From Nemopilema nomurai (lineage: Eukaryota > Cnidaria > Scyphozoa > Rhizostomeae > Rhizostomatidae): DNA of 64,000 bases. Location of the stretch: assembly GCA_003864495.1 (NCBI GenBank), contig ML133474.1, positions 1,466,550 to 1,530,549 of the forward strand, read 5' to 3'. Positions 11,801-24,484 of the stretch are shown here, piece after piece. The translations under genes and the position numbers were made by a program. How positions within the stretch are numbered: the stretch's first letter is position 1; each line of letters opens with the position of its first letter. The notes beneath the pieces were generated by a model. It did not search any database and was not told the DNA's origin. It saw nothing but the letters and a program-made list of their open reading frames with translations.

Positions 11801-14800
11801 CTTTCCGACACTACTGATTTTAATACTCGATAAGATTGAACTCAACTCTCAGCTCATATTTCCACTATCTATATTTCCTATTCCATATTTATGCTACTTT
11901 TCGTTAGCAATTTCCTCCATTGCGTTTCTAGTTCTAAAGCTGTAAATGATTTGACATATCTGTAGAATCGTCATCAAATGTTTTCTTCCCAACAAATCTA
12001 CGTTGTCAACTGTTGCAAACTTGATTTCTTTTAATGATATTGCTTTGCTTTCTCTCCTAGACTTGACCCACGAGAACTGGATATCCTGCTTGGTGAGGTC
12101 GTTTTGTTAAGCGCAAGAACAGAACTTTATGTCGGGTTCCTACGCAGAAGACTCAGGGTGAAGCCCTTTACTTGTTTTTCATGCGGTGATTTGATTTCCA
12201 TTCTAATTTTTAGGGGAATTCATGAAAAATCTTGGCTTCACGGTCTGGTTGCACAGTCTATCTACATCAGATGCGTACACACCATGTTTCACTAACTAAT
12301 GTTTTCTACTAACTTGCATTCCTTGTTTTCCAATTTAAGATTGTTTGCTTTTTGTAAATACCGTTTTTTATACTCTTTGATTGCATAACTCTTTTTGCAA
12401 TTTTGCTATCTTAGGCTGACCTTAATGGTGTCGAAAAGGAGGAGATAGGGCAAGGTACCGTTTTCACTTAATCTTCAAATTAAATCTTTCAAACAACTTT
12501 ATGCACATCAGTAAGTTGTTCCATGTCTTCAGAATTTACGTTTGTTGTAATTTTGAGGTTGTTTCTTGTCTGTCTAGATCTGGCTGCATTGGAGGCTCGT
12601 CTAATTTCCAATTCTGGCCTAAGCCAGAAACTGCAGGTAGCGACGTTTCTCCAAACTGCGCTTTGTGCAATCGTTCTAGTCATATGTTTATTATGCTATT
12701 GGCATTGTGCTTTTGAATCTACTGTAATCAACAAAGTATGTTTTCCTTATCTTTATGTCATTTTCTTGACTAGATCTATCATATAAAGTATTGTGGTAAA
12801 ATATCACGTGATGATGTTGGCCTAGTAATTGGGTCATAATCGTTCATTTTTGATTGGTTCTGTCTAAGAGTAATTTAGCAAACATTTGTGTTTCTAATAG
12901 ACTCTGATTGGAGACTACATATTCATGGAGGAATATTTTATGAAGGAGATGATATTAAAGGTAGGCTAGCTACTCAAATGTGTTTCTAATTATGCGTCGA
13001 TGGACTTTACCGGGAACTAGGAACTTTTTTCTACTTTACCTGCTCATTTTTCACGGTTTGTTACCTGTCACGTGCTCATTACTGTTTTCCCAAAAGTATT
13101 ATTTTTGCGTGTCGCAATTTTGAATCACAAAGTTAGCCTATAAAGGTCCCTATTTTTACAACGAAGCTTGCAACTCTTTTTGTTCTGTTTTACTTGACTG
13201 TAAAGCCATTGTTACTTGTCTCTTTTTTTGCCACGAGAACTCCGCTAAAGGGAAAGATGATTTCTGAAATATTTCTGCTTCATTTTTACTAGGCTGTTTT
13301 ATTGGATAGCACAGAAGATGATGCTTTGATTTCGAGTATGGTTGATGATGTGTTCTTTGTCATGAAGAAGTCACTCATGTAAGTTTTATATTTTGATTAA
13401 TCTACTATTGTAAAATTAATTATCTATCATTATAATCTATGTTAATAGCCAATGTGCCTTTCGTATTATGATTCGGCTCCTACCTAATTTTTCAAAGAAC
13501 AACTGTGAATATTTTCTGCATCATTTTTGCATCCAAATATTGTAGTTTTAATGCTTTCATTCAATTTCATTTTGAAGAGCATTTTACTGCGTCTTAGCAA
13601 GTATCTTGTTTGACTGCATAGACAAAGTTGCAATGATCTGGACGTGACATCCTTTCATGGTTTTGTCGAAATCTCAACCATTTCATGTAACTTTATTTTG
13701 TGCTAGGCGAACTATTTCCACGTCGAATATGGATGCCATTTGCGCCATGGTGAACAATGCAAGGTTAGTGAATATATTGCATCTAAGCGAAGCGAGGAAC
13801 GGTGAAAAACAAGTAGTTTGATGACACAGATTACAAGTGGTGTCATTTTCTTGGTCTAGGTTTCAAAAACCATGTTGTAATGTGAGTTGATGGTTAGAAC
13901 TATGAAGGTCAAGGATGCAATTGGCTTCGTTGAATCTGTTAGGTAGCCTACATATTGGCCTACATATAAAGAAAATTAAATTTTATTCAAGATAGTATAT
14001 GTAAAAATACTGTATAAATGTGTAATAACGTATAAATATTTCCTATTCTGTATTACATTCTGTATTTTTTCCTATTGGGGCAAGTTTTGTGCTTGCGAAA
14101 GTTTGCTTTCTGTTGGTTTAATCATGAAAGCAGATTTCAATTGGACTGGATTGCTTTGTAACTCGTTTCGTTTCAGCTCAATAATACTTTCAGAGTATAA
14201 AGACGTTTTACGAGCTAGAATCAAAGCTGGATACCCTTCATCAAGGTCGGTATTGACTGCACATCCTTCCTCTATGAGTATACGGTAGTTTATAATCATA
14301 ATATTGCATACCAAGTCCCCATGTTCTAAAAGGACTCCACGTGGTCATTAGGCATAATGCTTTTTGAGCTCAACACTTGCTGATCATTTTGAAGATCAGG
14401 ATTTATGCTTTGTAAAATACTTAACCAATGGCAAGGACGATTGCTTTTAATTCTGAGATGACACCTGTGCTAAGATGACAGTCATATCGTGCTTGACATG
14501 TTGATGTAGCAATAACTCCCTCTTTTCAATCCTCAGCCTCGATATATCAGGAATGATTCAAGGCGCGGTTAAAATGCAGTCGGGCAGTCAACATCAAGAT
14601 ACAGCTCAGTTAAAGAAAAATTTCTTAGTATGTGATATGTTGATCTAACATTCTTTTTCAGCCTAATGCGAAAACCAAGACACTCCTGCATTATTTGACT
14701 GCTTGTGTACTCCGATATCAATATGAACGATGAACGCTTTTTTCTTTGTTCATACGTTTTTCTTGCCTGTCGTTTATTCGTTTGCATTTCCTTCTAGATC

Positions 14801-17800
14801 ACTCTAAATAACATCGAAGTCAGCATTGAAAATTTAAAAAAGCTTAAAAACACAATAGAGGTACTTTCTTTTGGCTTCTTTTTTATCTCATTTTTGGGTA
14901 CAAGACTGTTTGCTTGTATACTTCAAGACTTTAAACTGAGACACTTTTTTCAAAATTCACCCTATGGGTGTAAACATTTAATGCAATTTGTTTATTAATG
15001 AAAAAGTACTGCCTATGCTAATTGATATCGCAATTTATTGTTAAGGTGAACAGGCAATTCCATGATTTCTAGTCTTTACAATGGCTGCTATAACTTTCTT
15101 GTTTACCTGTAGAACGAATGTCGGAGATTCTTTGACCAAGTTGGATCGCGAGGAAAAGACAAAATTGAGGTGGCCAAATTAATTTCCCTTCAAATTAGCT
15201 TCACCTAATACTGCAAACTAAACTCTTTGTAATAATAAGAGATGAATCTTTTTTAGAAAAGTATTGCATAGAAAGTGGTTTCTTCATTGCCCTTAGAAAT
15301 TCAATTTCAGAGCTGCTTGAGTGACATGAAATCTTGCACACAAGGCCTGAAAGATCTTCTACAGGTATGCCAATCTCGCCTTGCTTCTGCCTCGAAAACC
15401 CTTCTGTTTGGTTCTACACGAATCAGATTATCCTTCCTGCTGCAGGCCTAGTCTTCCAGCTACTGCTGCCACACAACCACCATATTGTATGCTATTCCGT
15501 ACTAGGCTGGGCACATTCCTCACTCTATGTCATAATATCTAAAGACAAAACGCAGTTCTAACCAAGTGATTGATTGAGTGTTGGATGGCTTTCACTACCA
15601 ATCTTTATGAACCTGCTAATGGAACTTGTTTAAATGCACTGTACCTAGCTAAAGAGCTTTTCACCTTTCCCATAATGTATTTCCTGGACATCATTCTCAT
15701 GGTATTTTAAATTAGACACACTACTCTCATCGCAGGACATGTTATTTTGTGGTAGCTTTGTCTTGTATAAGAATGACTTTTGAAATTGCCACTGCAGGCT
15801 CGAGTCCTGTCATGTAGGGCTTCTTGCTTGCGTTTCGTTCAGTGGAAAGCTGCTCTAAGATTTAAACTGCTTTACCTGGTATGCTCAATAAAGATCTTTT
15901 TGATTGCATTTTTGCGTGTTATTTATCATATATGACCAACTATTTGTTATATTTTCACAAATTAATCCTTTTGCCCAATTCTTCTGTTGAATGGCCTTTA
16001 CAATGTAACAGCATTTTTTGCTCAGTCTGCTTCTGTAATTATTTGAAGAATCCTTTTGATTCGGAGTTTAACTCGTTTTAACATACCTTTAACGATGTTT
16101 AATAGGCCGGAATTACCCAACTTTGCAATAACGGAGTGCTGCCAAAGATGTCGAAAACTATAGAGGGCTATTCCAGCATAAATCATATTCTAAATGAGGT
16201 AAGTCTTTTCAGATGAGGCCCTTCTTCCTAGATAAACCTATAGATAGATGGTAGTGTCAGCTAAAACCAAATCAACGCCTTTCGCTTTTCAAGAGGCAGA
16301 AATCTCTTGTTCTGCAGATTCAAATACTGTCAAAAGAAAATGTTGTAATTTTTTTTAAAGGAATTTTAGTATGTTTTCATCTGCCTTATCCTGTGTTCTT
16401 ATTTGCGTTATGAAAAGTTTTTTCTTCGACAGTTTTTTCCTTGACGCTTTCTTTTGTTTGTCTTTATAGTTGCGTACTTTTAAAGGATTTCAAAGTCTGA
16501 TCAAGTTTACGAATGACTTCTTATATTGTATGAATTTTTTTTTCATTTTTCCTCTAGCAAGAAGTTTCGTTATCAGATCCATTTATTCAAAATATGATCG
16601 CAGACATAGATACATGTCTGTCATCATTAAAGGTATGTTTAATCTCAGTTCCAGTTGTTTATTTCCAGTTCCAGCGAAAAACGTCTGCTTGTAATTAGAG
16701 GTGCGTTTATAAACTTCTAGTTACATTAAATCAGCATATACGATTGTATATAAATGCGGTTTCATATTAATGTTATGAGCTGTGGTCAGTACAAATACAC
16801 ATGTTTTTATAATTGCATTTCAATGAGTATGACGGTATGAGAGCAAAGCTCTAGTTGCAGCTTCTGGTGAAAAATAGTGCATACTGTTTACTGTATTACA
16901 AGTATATGAGCTGAAGAAGCGATTGTATCGATAGCATATGCCTAATGATATCACCCTGTGCTCTGAGAGTCATCATCATAATCATCATTTTCTCGTTCAG
17001 GATTCCTTAACTAGCTCTAATCATGAAGACATGGTAAACCTCGTCTGTTCTGAAATAGCAACGCGGTTAGAAAAGGCAGTGATGAAGAGCAGTTTTAACA
17101 GGGTAAGTAACAATAAATCCAAGAGAGTTGTATGCAAAGTGCTATTGTCAGTTTTGATTCAAAATCATTACCATAATCGAGCGTCAACTTGACGAATTCA
17201 ATGAACGGTTCTAATTGTACTATCATTGCGGATCTCACGCGTTTATTATACGCTTGGAAACAATATTATGCGTAATTGGAGAAATGATAGATAACAAGAC
17301 ATCCATATTGGTACAACAGAGTGGCAATATTTGTATCATAACTAAAATATATTTTATTACAGTGTCAATTTAAATAATTCTGACAAGTCTTAACGGCATA
17401 ATGATGTAAGCTAACTCCAAGCTCTGTCCGATAAAATTGACTTGACGTGTCACCAAAACTGACGTGTCATCAATGCCTGTAGCAATAAATTAATGAATCT
17501 AATCAGGGCTCTTCTGTGTCGCCTAACAGCTTGGTGGTTTGCAGTTTGACAAAGAGCTCCGAGCTCTTGTTGGGTGTTTAACAAATACCGCTGAGTGGAC
17601 AGTAAGGGACAAATTCGCACGGCTTACTCAGATCGCCACAATATTGAACCTGGAAAAGGTAAGTCACTGCACGATGTTTTCTTCTATTCAATCAATTATC
17701 AAAAAATAGTATCAAAAGTGAGGTCTTGGAGTTCGAGGGACGTTGATTTTGCCTTATATCTAAAATTATTTATTGCAACATCTGAAATCTATCCCATCTC

Positions 17801-18193
17801 AATTAATAGGTGGGGGAGCTACTGGATTACTGGGGGGCGAATTCAGGGCCTATGACGTGGCGGTTGACTCCAGCAGAAGTGCGCCAGGTATTAGTTCTCA
17901 GGTGAGCTGGAGAGGACTTCCCGAATTATTTGCATTTGATTTAATTCTAGTCAGATTATGATGATATAGTTTTTGTTGTTAAACCTCCTGTTTCTGGTAT
18001 TTACATCACTATGGTCAGACATTCTGACATAAATATGGCATGTTCACAACATTGCCAGTCTAGGTATACTTTACAAACGGAAGACCTCATCATGCGATTT
18101 CTATTTATGACGTCACAGTATGATTAACGGACTTGATGTTCGTCTTTCAGGGTCGATTTCAGAACAGAAGACATACAACGGTTGAGGCTATGA
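5899..18193 (+). CDS. COG4: Conserved oligomeric Golgi complex subunit 4, 30 coding exons
   Basis: COG4 is a lobe-A subunit of the COG tether, which binds SNAREs and Sly1-type proteins for retrograde traffic within the Golgi. I rebuilt 30 exons with consistent phase, giving about 748 residues (human 785). Exon 1 is 5899-5997 ([10 protein letters not shown]...), then 6958-7040, 7648-7762, 7964-8014, 8147-8197, 8497-8572, 8940-9057, 9398-9473, 9825-9879, 10064-10165, 10471-10508, 10880-10948, 11308-11369, 12061-12157, 12415-12454, 12578-12636, 12901-12960, 13293-13378, 13707-13763, 14177-14245, 14537-14627, 14798-14860, 15113-15169, 15311-15364, 16106-16198, 16558-16632, 17001-17102, 17545-17658, 17810-17901 and 18151-18193. 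Diagnostic segments are [71 protein letters not shown] and the terminal [10 protein letters not shown]. The intron after 11369 appears to be GC-AG. Exon 1 is the least certain because it is short, but its phase and coiled-coil character fit. Confidence 0.94.
8581..8672. repeat. TGATT microsatellite in COG4 intron
   Basis: A run of about 18 imperfect TGATT/TGATTTGATT pentamers begins a few bases after the exon ending at 8572. It explains the repetitive antisense reading frame in this stretch, which is not a gene. Confidence 0.95.
11370..12060 (+). other. GC-AG intron of COG4
   Basis: The exon reading ...SASQQ ends with CAAAG|GCGAGT at 11369/11370. Only a GC donor here gives the phase 2 needed to join exon 12061-12157, which starts A|CTTGACCCA and reads LDPRELD. 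A GT donor is available two bases later (CGA|GTATGC), but it gives phase 0 and breaks the frame. The GC donor context AAAG|GCGAGT is a strong U1 match, as is usual for GC-AG introns. Confidence 0.8.
15798..15878 (+). other. Candidate in-frame cassette exon in COG4 intron (low confidence)
   Basis: Between COG4 exons 15311-15364 and 16106-16198, an 81-base segment is framed by ACTGCAG| and |GTATGC and has 27 stop-free codons in the phase-0 frame (starting [10 protein letters not shown]). It has no counterpart in COG4 proteins I know, and the main transcript reads through correctly without it. It may be a pseudo-exon. Confidence 0.25.
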
Positions 18194-18639
18194 GACTTCC
18201 GACAAAAGTAGCTTTAGTGACACTAAATAACTACCACTAAATATGTGTATGCCACACGCCCTTTAGTTGTGCCGCAAATGGTAAATAATTGAGATAACAT
18301 TAATTTAATTTCAAGTCAGTGATAAGATAGCATAAATATAAGTTAGGTCGGTCGTATGAGGTTTATCGTATTTGAATATTTTTCCAAAAACGTTGTTTTT
18401 GACTTGTCTAACCTCTTTTAACTACACGAAGTTCTTTCATAGAGGCCCATAGTAATACCAATAATAGTATTTTGTTTCAATGTAAATCTGTCGTCAATTG
18501 TTTATTTTGACATCGACCCTTGCCTGTTTTCATTTAGGCCCGATTTTCATTGCCTCGTTTCTTCTTCGACCCCGGTGAGCCTTCTGTCATTGACAAAGAT
18601 ACTAGATTCTGCTTGCGAAGCATCGGTCCCTTGTGTTGA
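18194..18639. other. Convergent intergenic gap, COG4 / beta-tubulin
   Basis: 446 bases separate the COG4 stop from the tubulin stop. A minus-strand AATAAA lies at 18506-18501, about 134 bases past the tubulin stop, and is the likely tubulin polyadenylation signal. I saw no canonical AATAAA for COG4 here, so its 3' end may use a variant signal or overlap the tubulin 3' region. No gene is visible. Confidence 0.5.
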
Positions 18640-21600
18640 TCAGATTTCGAATCCAGAATCAAGGTCCTCGAGGGAGTCGTCTAGATCGCCGTCCACGACT
18701 TTACTTCCTGCAGTTTCTTCCGTGTATTGTTGGTACTCGGATATGAGGTCATTGATATTCGAACTGGCCTGTAGGATTGGTGCAAAACAAGAAGTTAGAT
18801 ATGTGAGTTTGACATTCAATGTCACTCACTCGAGTAACAAGCTATGTGTATTAACCATTTATAAACCTTCGTGGTTCTAAACTTTTAAGCCTTTATCAGG
18901 CTGCAGCTAAGAAGCTTGTCAAAGTTACCAAGCACTACTGCATTTTCAAGATACTCCTGCCAAGGCAATTTTCAACTTGCAATTAGGTTATTAGACTATT
19001 ATGTTGTAAGATACATGGCCAATATCTGTGCCTTCTTTTTCGTTACTTACGTCATTAAAACTGAGTGGATCCAAGCCTTCATTTGTGTACCAGTGCAAAA
19101 AAGCCTTGCGTTTAAACATCTTGCAGAACTGGTCTCTGATCCTCTGTATAACGTCTTGCAGAGCGGTGTTATTGGCCAGAAAGGAGGCGCCGATCTTTTG
19201 GCCTAATGGCGGCTCGTTGCAAACAGAGACCTTTGCGTTGTTGGGTATCCATTCCACAAACAGCCCACTATGCTTGTGCTGCATCTTCATAATGGCATCC
19301 TCTACCTCTCGCATCACAACCTGGCCTCTAAACATGGCAGCAAATGTCAAATACCTTCCGGCACTTGGATTGCACGCACACATTATGTTCTTTGCCTCGA
19401 ATAGGTCGCGCGTTATTTCCTCAACCGACTCATTGTAAAAGGCCTGATTGGCACTGGAGCGAAGTGGTGCTAGGCCCGCCATGAAGAAATGGAGCCGTGG
19501 GAATGGTATCATATTTGACAGCCAACTTGCGCAGGTCAGAGTTGAGCTGAAATTTGAATCATAAAGATTTATTCCTTTCCAGTTTGTTAAGGACTATAAT
19601 TACTAATAATTACAAATTATGGGCTTTTAGAAAAAAAAGCTAAACGGCTACATCAAAATCAGTTTTGATTATACCAGCAGGCATTTTCTAACATTGGGCA
19701 TGGCTATCCGAATATAGGATCATTTTCTCGTCGCAAAACACCCCTAACTGTGCCCTATCTAACTAATCAAGACACCAAATCGTTTAAAATGACATTGTTT
19801 AACCCTTAGCTTGCTAGGACTGGAGTTTTGGCCATCAATACGATTACGTCATCGATAACGTCATGCCATCGATAAGACATCAACAGAAATGCGAATTCTC
19901 ACCTGCCCTGGGAACCTTAATGTCGTCGTCACGCCACTTAATGTCTGTGCTATTAGGCTGTTCAGATTTTGGTACGCGACTTTCTTGCACTTGAGGTTTC
20001 TTGTGCAAATATCGTACAATGCTTCATTGTCCATGCAGAAGACCTCATCGCTCCATTCAATCAGCTGGTCCATCGCGAGCAAGCTATTGTACGGCTCCAC
20101 AACAATGTCGGAAACCTTGGGCGACGGCAGCACGCTCACGCAAGAGAAAATGCGATCGGGGTACTCCTCTCGCAGCAGATTCAATATCAAAGTGCCCAGA
20201 CCGGAGCCTGTTCCACCCCCAAGCGAATGCATCAGCTGGAACCCTTGCAGACAGTCCGCAGCTTCTGCTTCTTTGCGGAGAATGTCGAATATTTCGCCAA
20301 CTTTCGATGCACCTTTCGACATAAACCCCGTTGCCCAGTTGTTACCAGCTCCCCCACTTCCTGTAACGGAAACACACTTGTCATTATACATTTTTATAGA
20401 TATTTCAAGAACGTGATAAGGTTTCTGGAGCAGCGAAATAAAATTTCGAATAACACCAGTCAGCTCTGTTGAGCTTTGTTTTACATGCACAATACCTAAT
20501 TTGATCGTCTTACCGTACACAAAGTTGTCTGGACGATAGAGAGCCCCATTTGGCCCCCCTCTTATTGCATCCAGCGGCCCCGGCTCCAAATCAATCAATG
20601 CGGTTCGAGGCACGTATCTTTGATCTATGCAAAGAGAAGGCACGACATTATGGCATGCTTTGAGCAAGAATATTCGAAACAGCTAGTAGACAACGAGGAA
20701 AGGACAAACGTCATTCACTCTGGCTTTAATGGCAAAGAGGCGTGTCCAGGCTATACGATCAAGCTCGATAAAAAATTTATTGTAAACTCAAAAAGAATCT
20801 TTTTATGTTATCATGCAGGATAAAAAAGAATTATCTGGGAAGGTATTCATTAGAAACTTCTCCTAGGAAGGTGTTCGTTAAAGTCTCCATTTTAGTGCCA
20901 AACAGGTTCCAAATTTCCAATATTATAACTAAGTTTTGAAAATCATGTTACTTATATGCACTTAAATTTGTGCATAGAAAATGAAGTAACCGCAACATAT
21001 AGTACCGCTGTCTCTTTCTTCCCTTTCTTTGAGATCGAGACTTACCTTGCAGTTCGTGAAAAAAGACCTCTGTTCTACCCAGACTTTGGTCATCTTTGTT
21101 TGTCTTGAGTCCGTTACTTCCGATGCTGTGCTCTTTACAAATAAGATCCCAAAACTATGAAAAAATGAAGTATGGAAACGTGATGCCGATAACGTTCTCG
21201 CGAACTTATAACCAAGAAAATATAAACAGCGAAATTTAGATAGCATGCCCTCGTACCCATGCGGCCTCGATCTAGTGAATGGCATCCTACAAACATCACA
21301 AAAATGTTATTCTGATCAAAATGCAAAATAATTATTCCATATTTTCTTTGCCCTTTTTAATTCTTCAGTAGAAACTGAAATTCTATATAATTAATCAAAT
21401 GATATTTCACAAAGTCCCTACCCTCATATATTAACAAGATTCGTCAGTACAATTTTTGAACACAAGTCAATAATTTAATTTCGCAGATGGTAGTATCAGC
21501 TGCGTTCTAAGATATTTTATTTATGAAGAGTTCACTTAGATGGATGCCATCACCAGTCAATAGACTCCTTTTTCTGTTACTGTTTGGTCTGCTGAATCCA

Positions 21601-22231
21601 ATATTAATTGTTTAAGCTTTATAGGTTTGCCGTCCAGTCAGGCCCTTTTGTCTTAACTGTCAGCCTAATTAGAAACTTTTTTATGGAGAATACATTGTAT
21701 ACTTTAGTTGATTTTGGATAACTTTTGAAAAGATGCTGGGCATTTGCTGCATAAAATGGAAAAACTTGAGTTCTTCAATATCATCAGCAATTAAATGGCA
21801 TCAATCTAATTTCTTTGATAGCGTTAGCAAATGACATTTTCTCCGGAGATGTATTCATCAATGATACTAGCATTTAGCTGCCAAGCCTGAAGATGGCTTG
21901 AAAAAGGAAGCGTAGAACCCATTTCTTAAAAAAGAGCATTTGGTATAAACCGATAAAATTACGTCTGTTCTGCAATGCTTATTACACGATCTAAAGCAAC
22001 TAAATTTGCAAGGTGACCGTTTGCCATTTCCTCATCTTCAATAAATAGTATCAGCAAAACATTACAAAGTTTTGCATGGAAGACGTTTCAAAATATTTTT
22101 CTTGTAATTTCGAAAATTGTTCCACTGGTCTTAGCTGATTAAGTGTGCATCAGCATGAAGAATGAGAGACATACCTGGTCGCCGACTTGGTTGCCACACT
22201 GCCCGACTTGGACTGTAATTATTTCCCTCAT
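18640..22231 (-). CDS. Divergent beta-tubulin, six exons, one apparent frameshift
   Basis: This is a beta-tubulin-class GTPase of the microtubule family. Exons on minus are 22231-22175, 21154-21046, 20624-20514, 20360-19903, 19546-19051 and 18768-18640, about 452 residues. The first three coding exons are 57, 109 and 111 bases, the same lengths as in classical vertebrate beta-tubulin genes. It starts [15 protein letters not shown], so the MREI autoregulation tetrapeptide is intact. It has [19 protein letters not shown], beta-type DLRKLAV, VEWIPNN and [12 protein letters not shown] judge it well below normal beta-tubulin identity. Exon 2 is especially divergent ([11 protein letters not shown]...). 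The C-terminus ([20 protein letters not shown]) lacks the usual Glu-rich tail. Exon 5 has one extra base at about 19513-19517 (LRKLAV then AAATATG), which breaks the frame before the PFPRLHFF segment. The splice alternatives I tried do not repair it. Zeta-tubulin was considered, but the beta exon pattern argues against it. Confidence 0.85.
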
Positions 22232-24484
22232 CCTTTGTAGTATATTGATTAGTTCTTTATCATTTTACATGGCCTAACATGGTCAGTTAGTTTTTGGAAG
22301 ATGAAATTTCCAGACTCCTTAACTCACAGTACCCTTGGAATTTTTGCGATTGACATCAACACGCTAACTGCGGTGAACTTAGCAATTTCAGACAACAATT
22401 GCCTTCGTTCTCTTTGTTGTTCTCTTTGTCTGATGATCAGGGCTTTCTGCTGCTTGAAACTTCCTTTACATCATAGTCCCTACCGATGTGATGTATTGGC
22501 GATTCTTGTTAACAATCCTCTGACTTTTTAGTTGTTAAGTTAATGCACATGTTTATGTGTACTGGTAATTTTAGCGATCCTTTATTGCCCGCTTGCCACC
22601 TGTCAATATTACAGCCGATCAGAGATCAAGATGCTCGCCCGCAATCGACTTTGAACGCAGCACCTCTAGGTTTGAAGCCACCGTAGGACAGATGACTCTG
22701 TTTACGAAACAGCTAATGGTGGGTTACTTTAAACAAGCCTCACAACTCCCGCTGAAAGACGCATCCTTCGACTCTATGAATGACTTTGCCAACATCCTCT
22801 ATTTATCGTGAACTAAACATTGGCCATAAAATATCCCTTGTGAACTCTCTAGAGAAGTTTTTAGCTGCTTACGATTACTGTATATAACAGCAAGAAGCAC
22901 ATGTGGAAAAAACATATATATAATAGAAACTTTTTCTTGGCTGCTGGCGCAAAAGTTGATTGATAAACATCTACATCCAGATGAAAATAATACAAATTTC
23001 AAACAGTCACTGAAATGATTAGAGCCTGTTGGCCTTTAATGATATATGTATTAATTAATCAGTCACACTAGTTCTGCTCCATGACAAACTTTTTGACAGC
23101 TTTCTTTTTAAAGCTTCTTATTGCACGGTTATGTTAATTTTTCTTCATAATATCAATGTGGAATCTGCAGATACAACGTCATGCTACAGAGAGAAATAGA
23201 AATGAAATATTAACTGTCTATTTGTCTATGATACAACACGAAACGCAAAACACTCATAATAAAGAAACAGAATACAAGCAAAAAATATGAAGGTAAATCG
23301 CCAAAATAATAGTTCGCATACCGGTTTTCTGATTTACATTCATAATCGATGTAGAGTTTTATTGATTTGATTTGATTAGCTTCGTTAGCTCGATCAGCTT
23401 AAAATCGGTCGATCGTTTCACCCGATCAGCCAATCAAGGAATCAATACATCCTCTTTTTGATCTACTCGTACATTAGTTGCTCTGCATCAGATGATTGTC
23501 CAAGGGCTGAGATCCCGTTAATGAACGGGGCGCCAAAAAATTTTCAGAAATTTGTTTTTAGTGTGTATGCGTTATATAACAATTTCGGACTTTAACTCCT
23601 GATAGAAAGGTCCTCTATTTACGTTCTATGAAAATTATTTCAAATCAATTGCATAATCAAATCAAATCAGTACTATGGAGTCTGAACATAACTTAAGGTA
23701 TCTGTGTGTCAGAGATGGCACCACGAACTGGAACCCAGGAAGGCTAAAATGAAGCTAAAGTGACGCCATGGTTGGGTCCGACTGAAAAGGAAATTTTGAA
23801 ATCGAGCCTTCAAGGGTGGTTCTCCAGGACTTAAATTTAACAAAATTAATACCATACTGCTCAGAATAAACAGTTCAATGATTCTAATTGATTATTGATT
23901 TTTAGAGAAAATTTGGGAGGGGAGGATTCATGCCAAAACTCTGGAGAAAGACGGTGGGGAAAGAAAGAAAGGGTGACCATTGGTTCAGATTGCACATCTC
24001 AATGATGTTGAATTGACTGAGAGAATTCTAATTCCAGAATGCACATGTCAATCTTCTAGCGATCCTTTCTGGGGAAGCATTATCGTGCAACAAAGGTTTT
24101 AACTGCCGATGGGCCGGTGCCTGGAGACTTCTTTTCCCCTCAAATAAATGTTCAAAACAATTTTTCAAAGGGGGGGGGGGAGAATTTCATGAAAAGAGAT
24201 GACAGTCCAGCTTCAACTCCGTGATCTGCCACTGATGCATTAACAGTTTTCACTTAGGCACTTTAAACTATTTCAAATTACACAGTATTCTGAAACATTA
24301 GTAAAGTTGTGGCTTCATTTGGGGACGTGACGTTAACCGTGGCAAATTGTTGTCTGCTTCATAATAATAATAATCATCAACAATTACATCTTTCTCAAAA
24401 CGAGATTCAAAGAAGATGGTCAGTTCGGATGTCCATGTGAGCTAAGGAGTGTGAAGAGGATCCAGCGAATTTGTGCTCAGATTT
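22232..24484. other. Divergent intergenic region, tubulin / NOP9
   Basis: This 2.25-kb gap separates the two start codons and should hold both promoters. One plus-strand stretch, 22614-22811, follows a good acceptor (TATTACAG) and stays open for 65 codons, but I recognise no family and found no partner exon. An inverted-repeat element lies at 23363-23669. A nine-base G run occurs near 24172-24180. No other gene is supported. Confidence 0.4.
23363..23669. repeat. 307-bp segment with perfect 16-bp inverted ends
   Basis: TGATTTGATTTGATTA at 23363-23378 is the exact reverse complement of 23654-23669. The ends are made of the same TGATT motif as the microsatellite at 8581, so they could be simple-sequence chance, but the symmetric spacing also fits a small non-autonomous transposon. 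The inside is non-coding. Confidence 0.4.

Noticed and set aside
18640..22231. Zeta- or epsilon-tubulin identity for the tubulin gene
   Set aside because: Exon lengths 57/109/111, beta-type DLRKLAV, and SEYQQY near the C-terminus all point to the beta class; zeta stays only a weak alternative until a tree is run.
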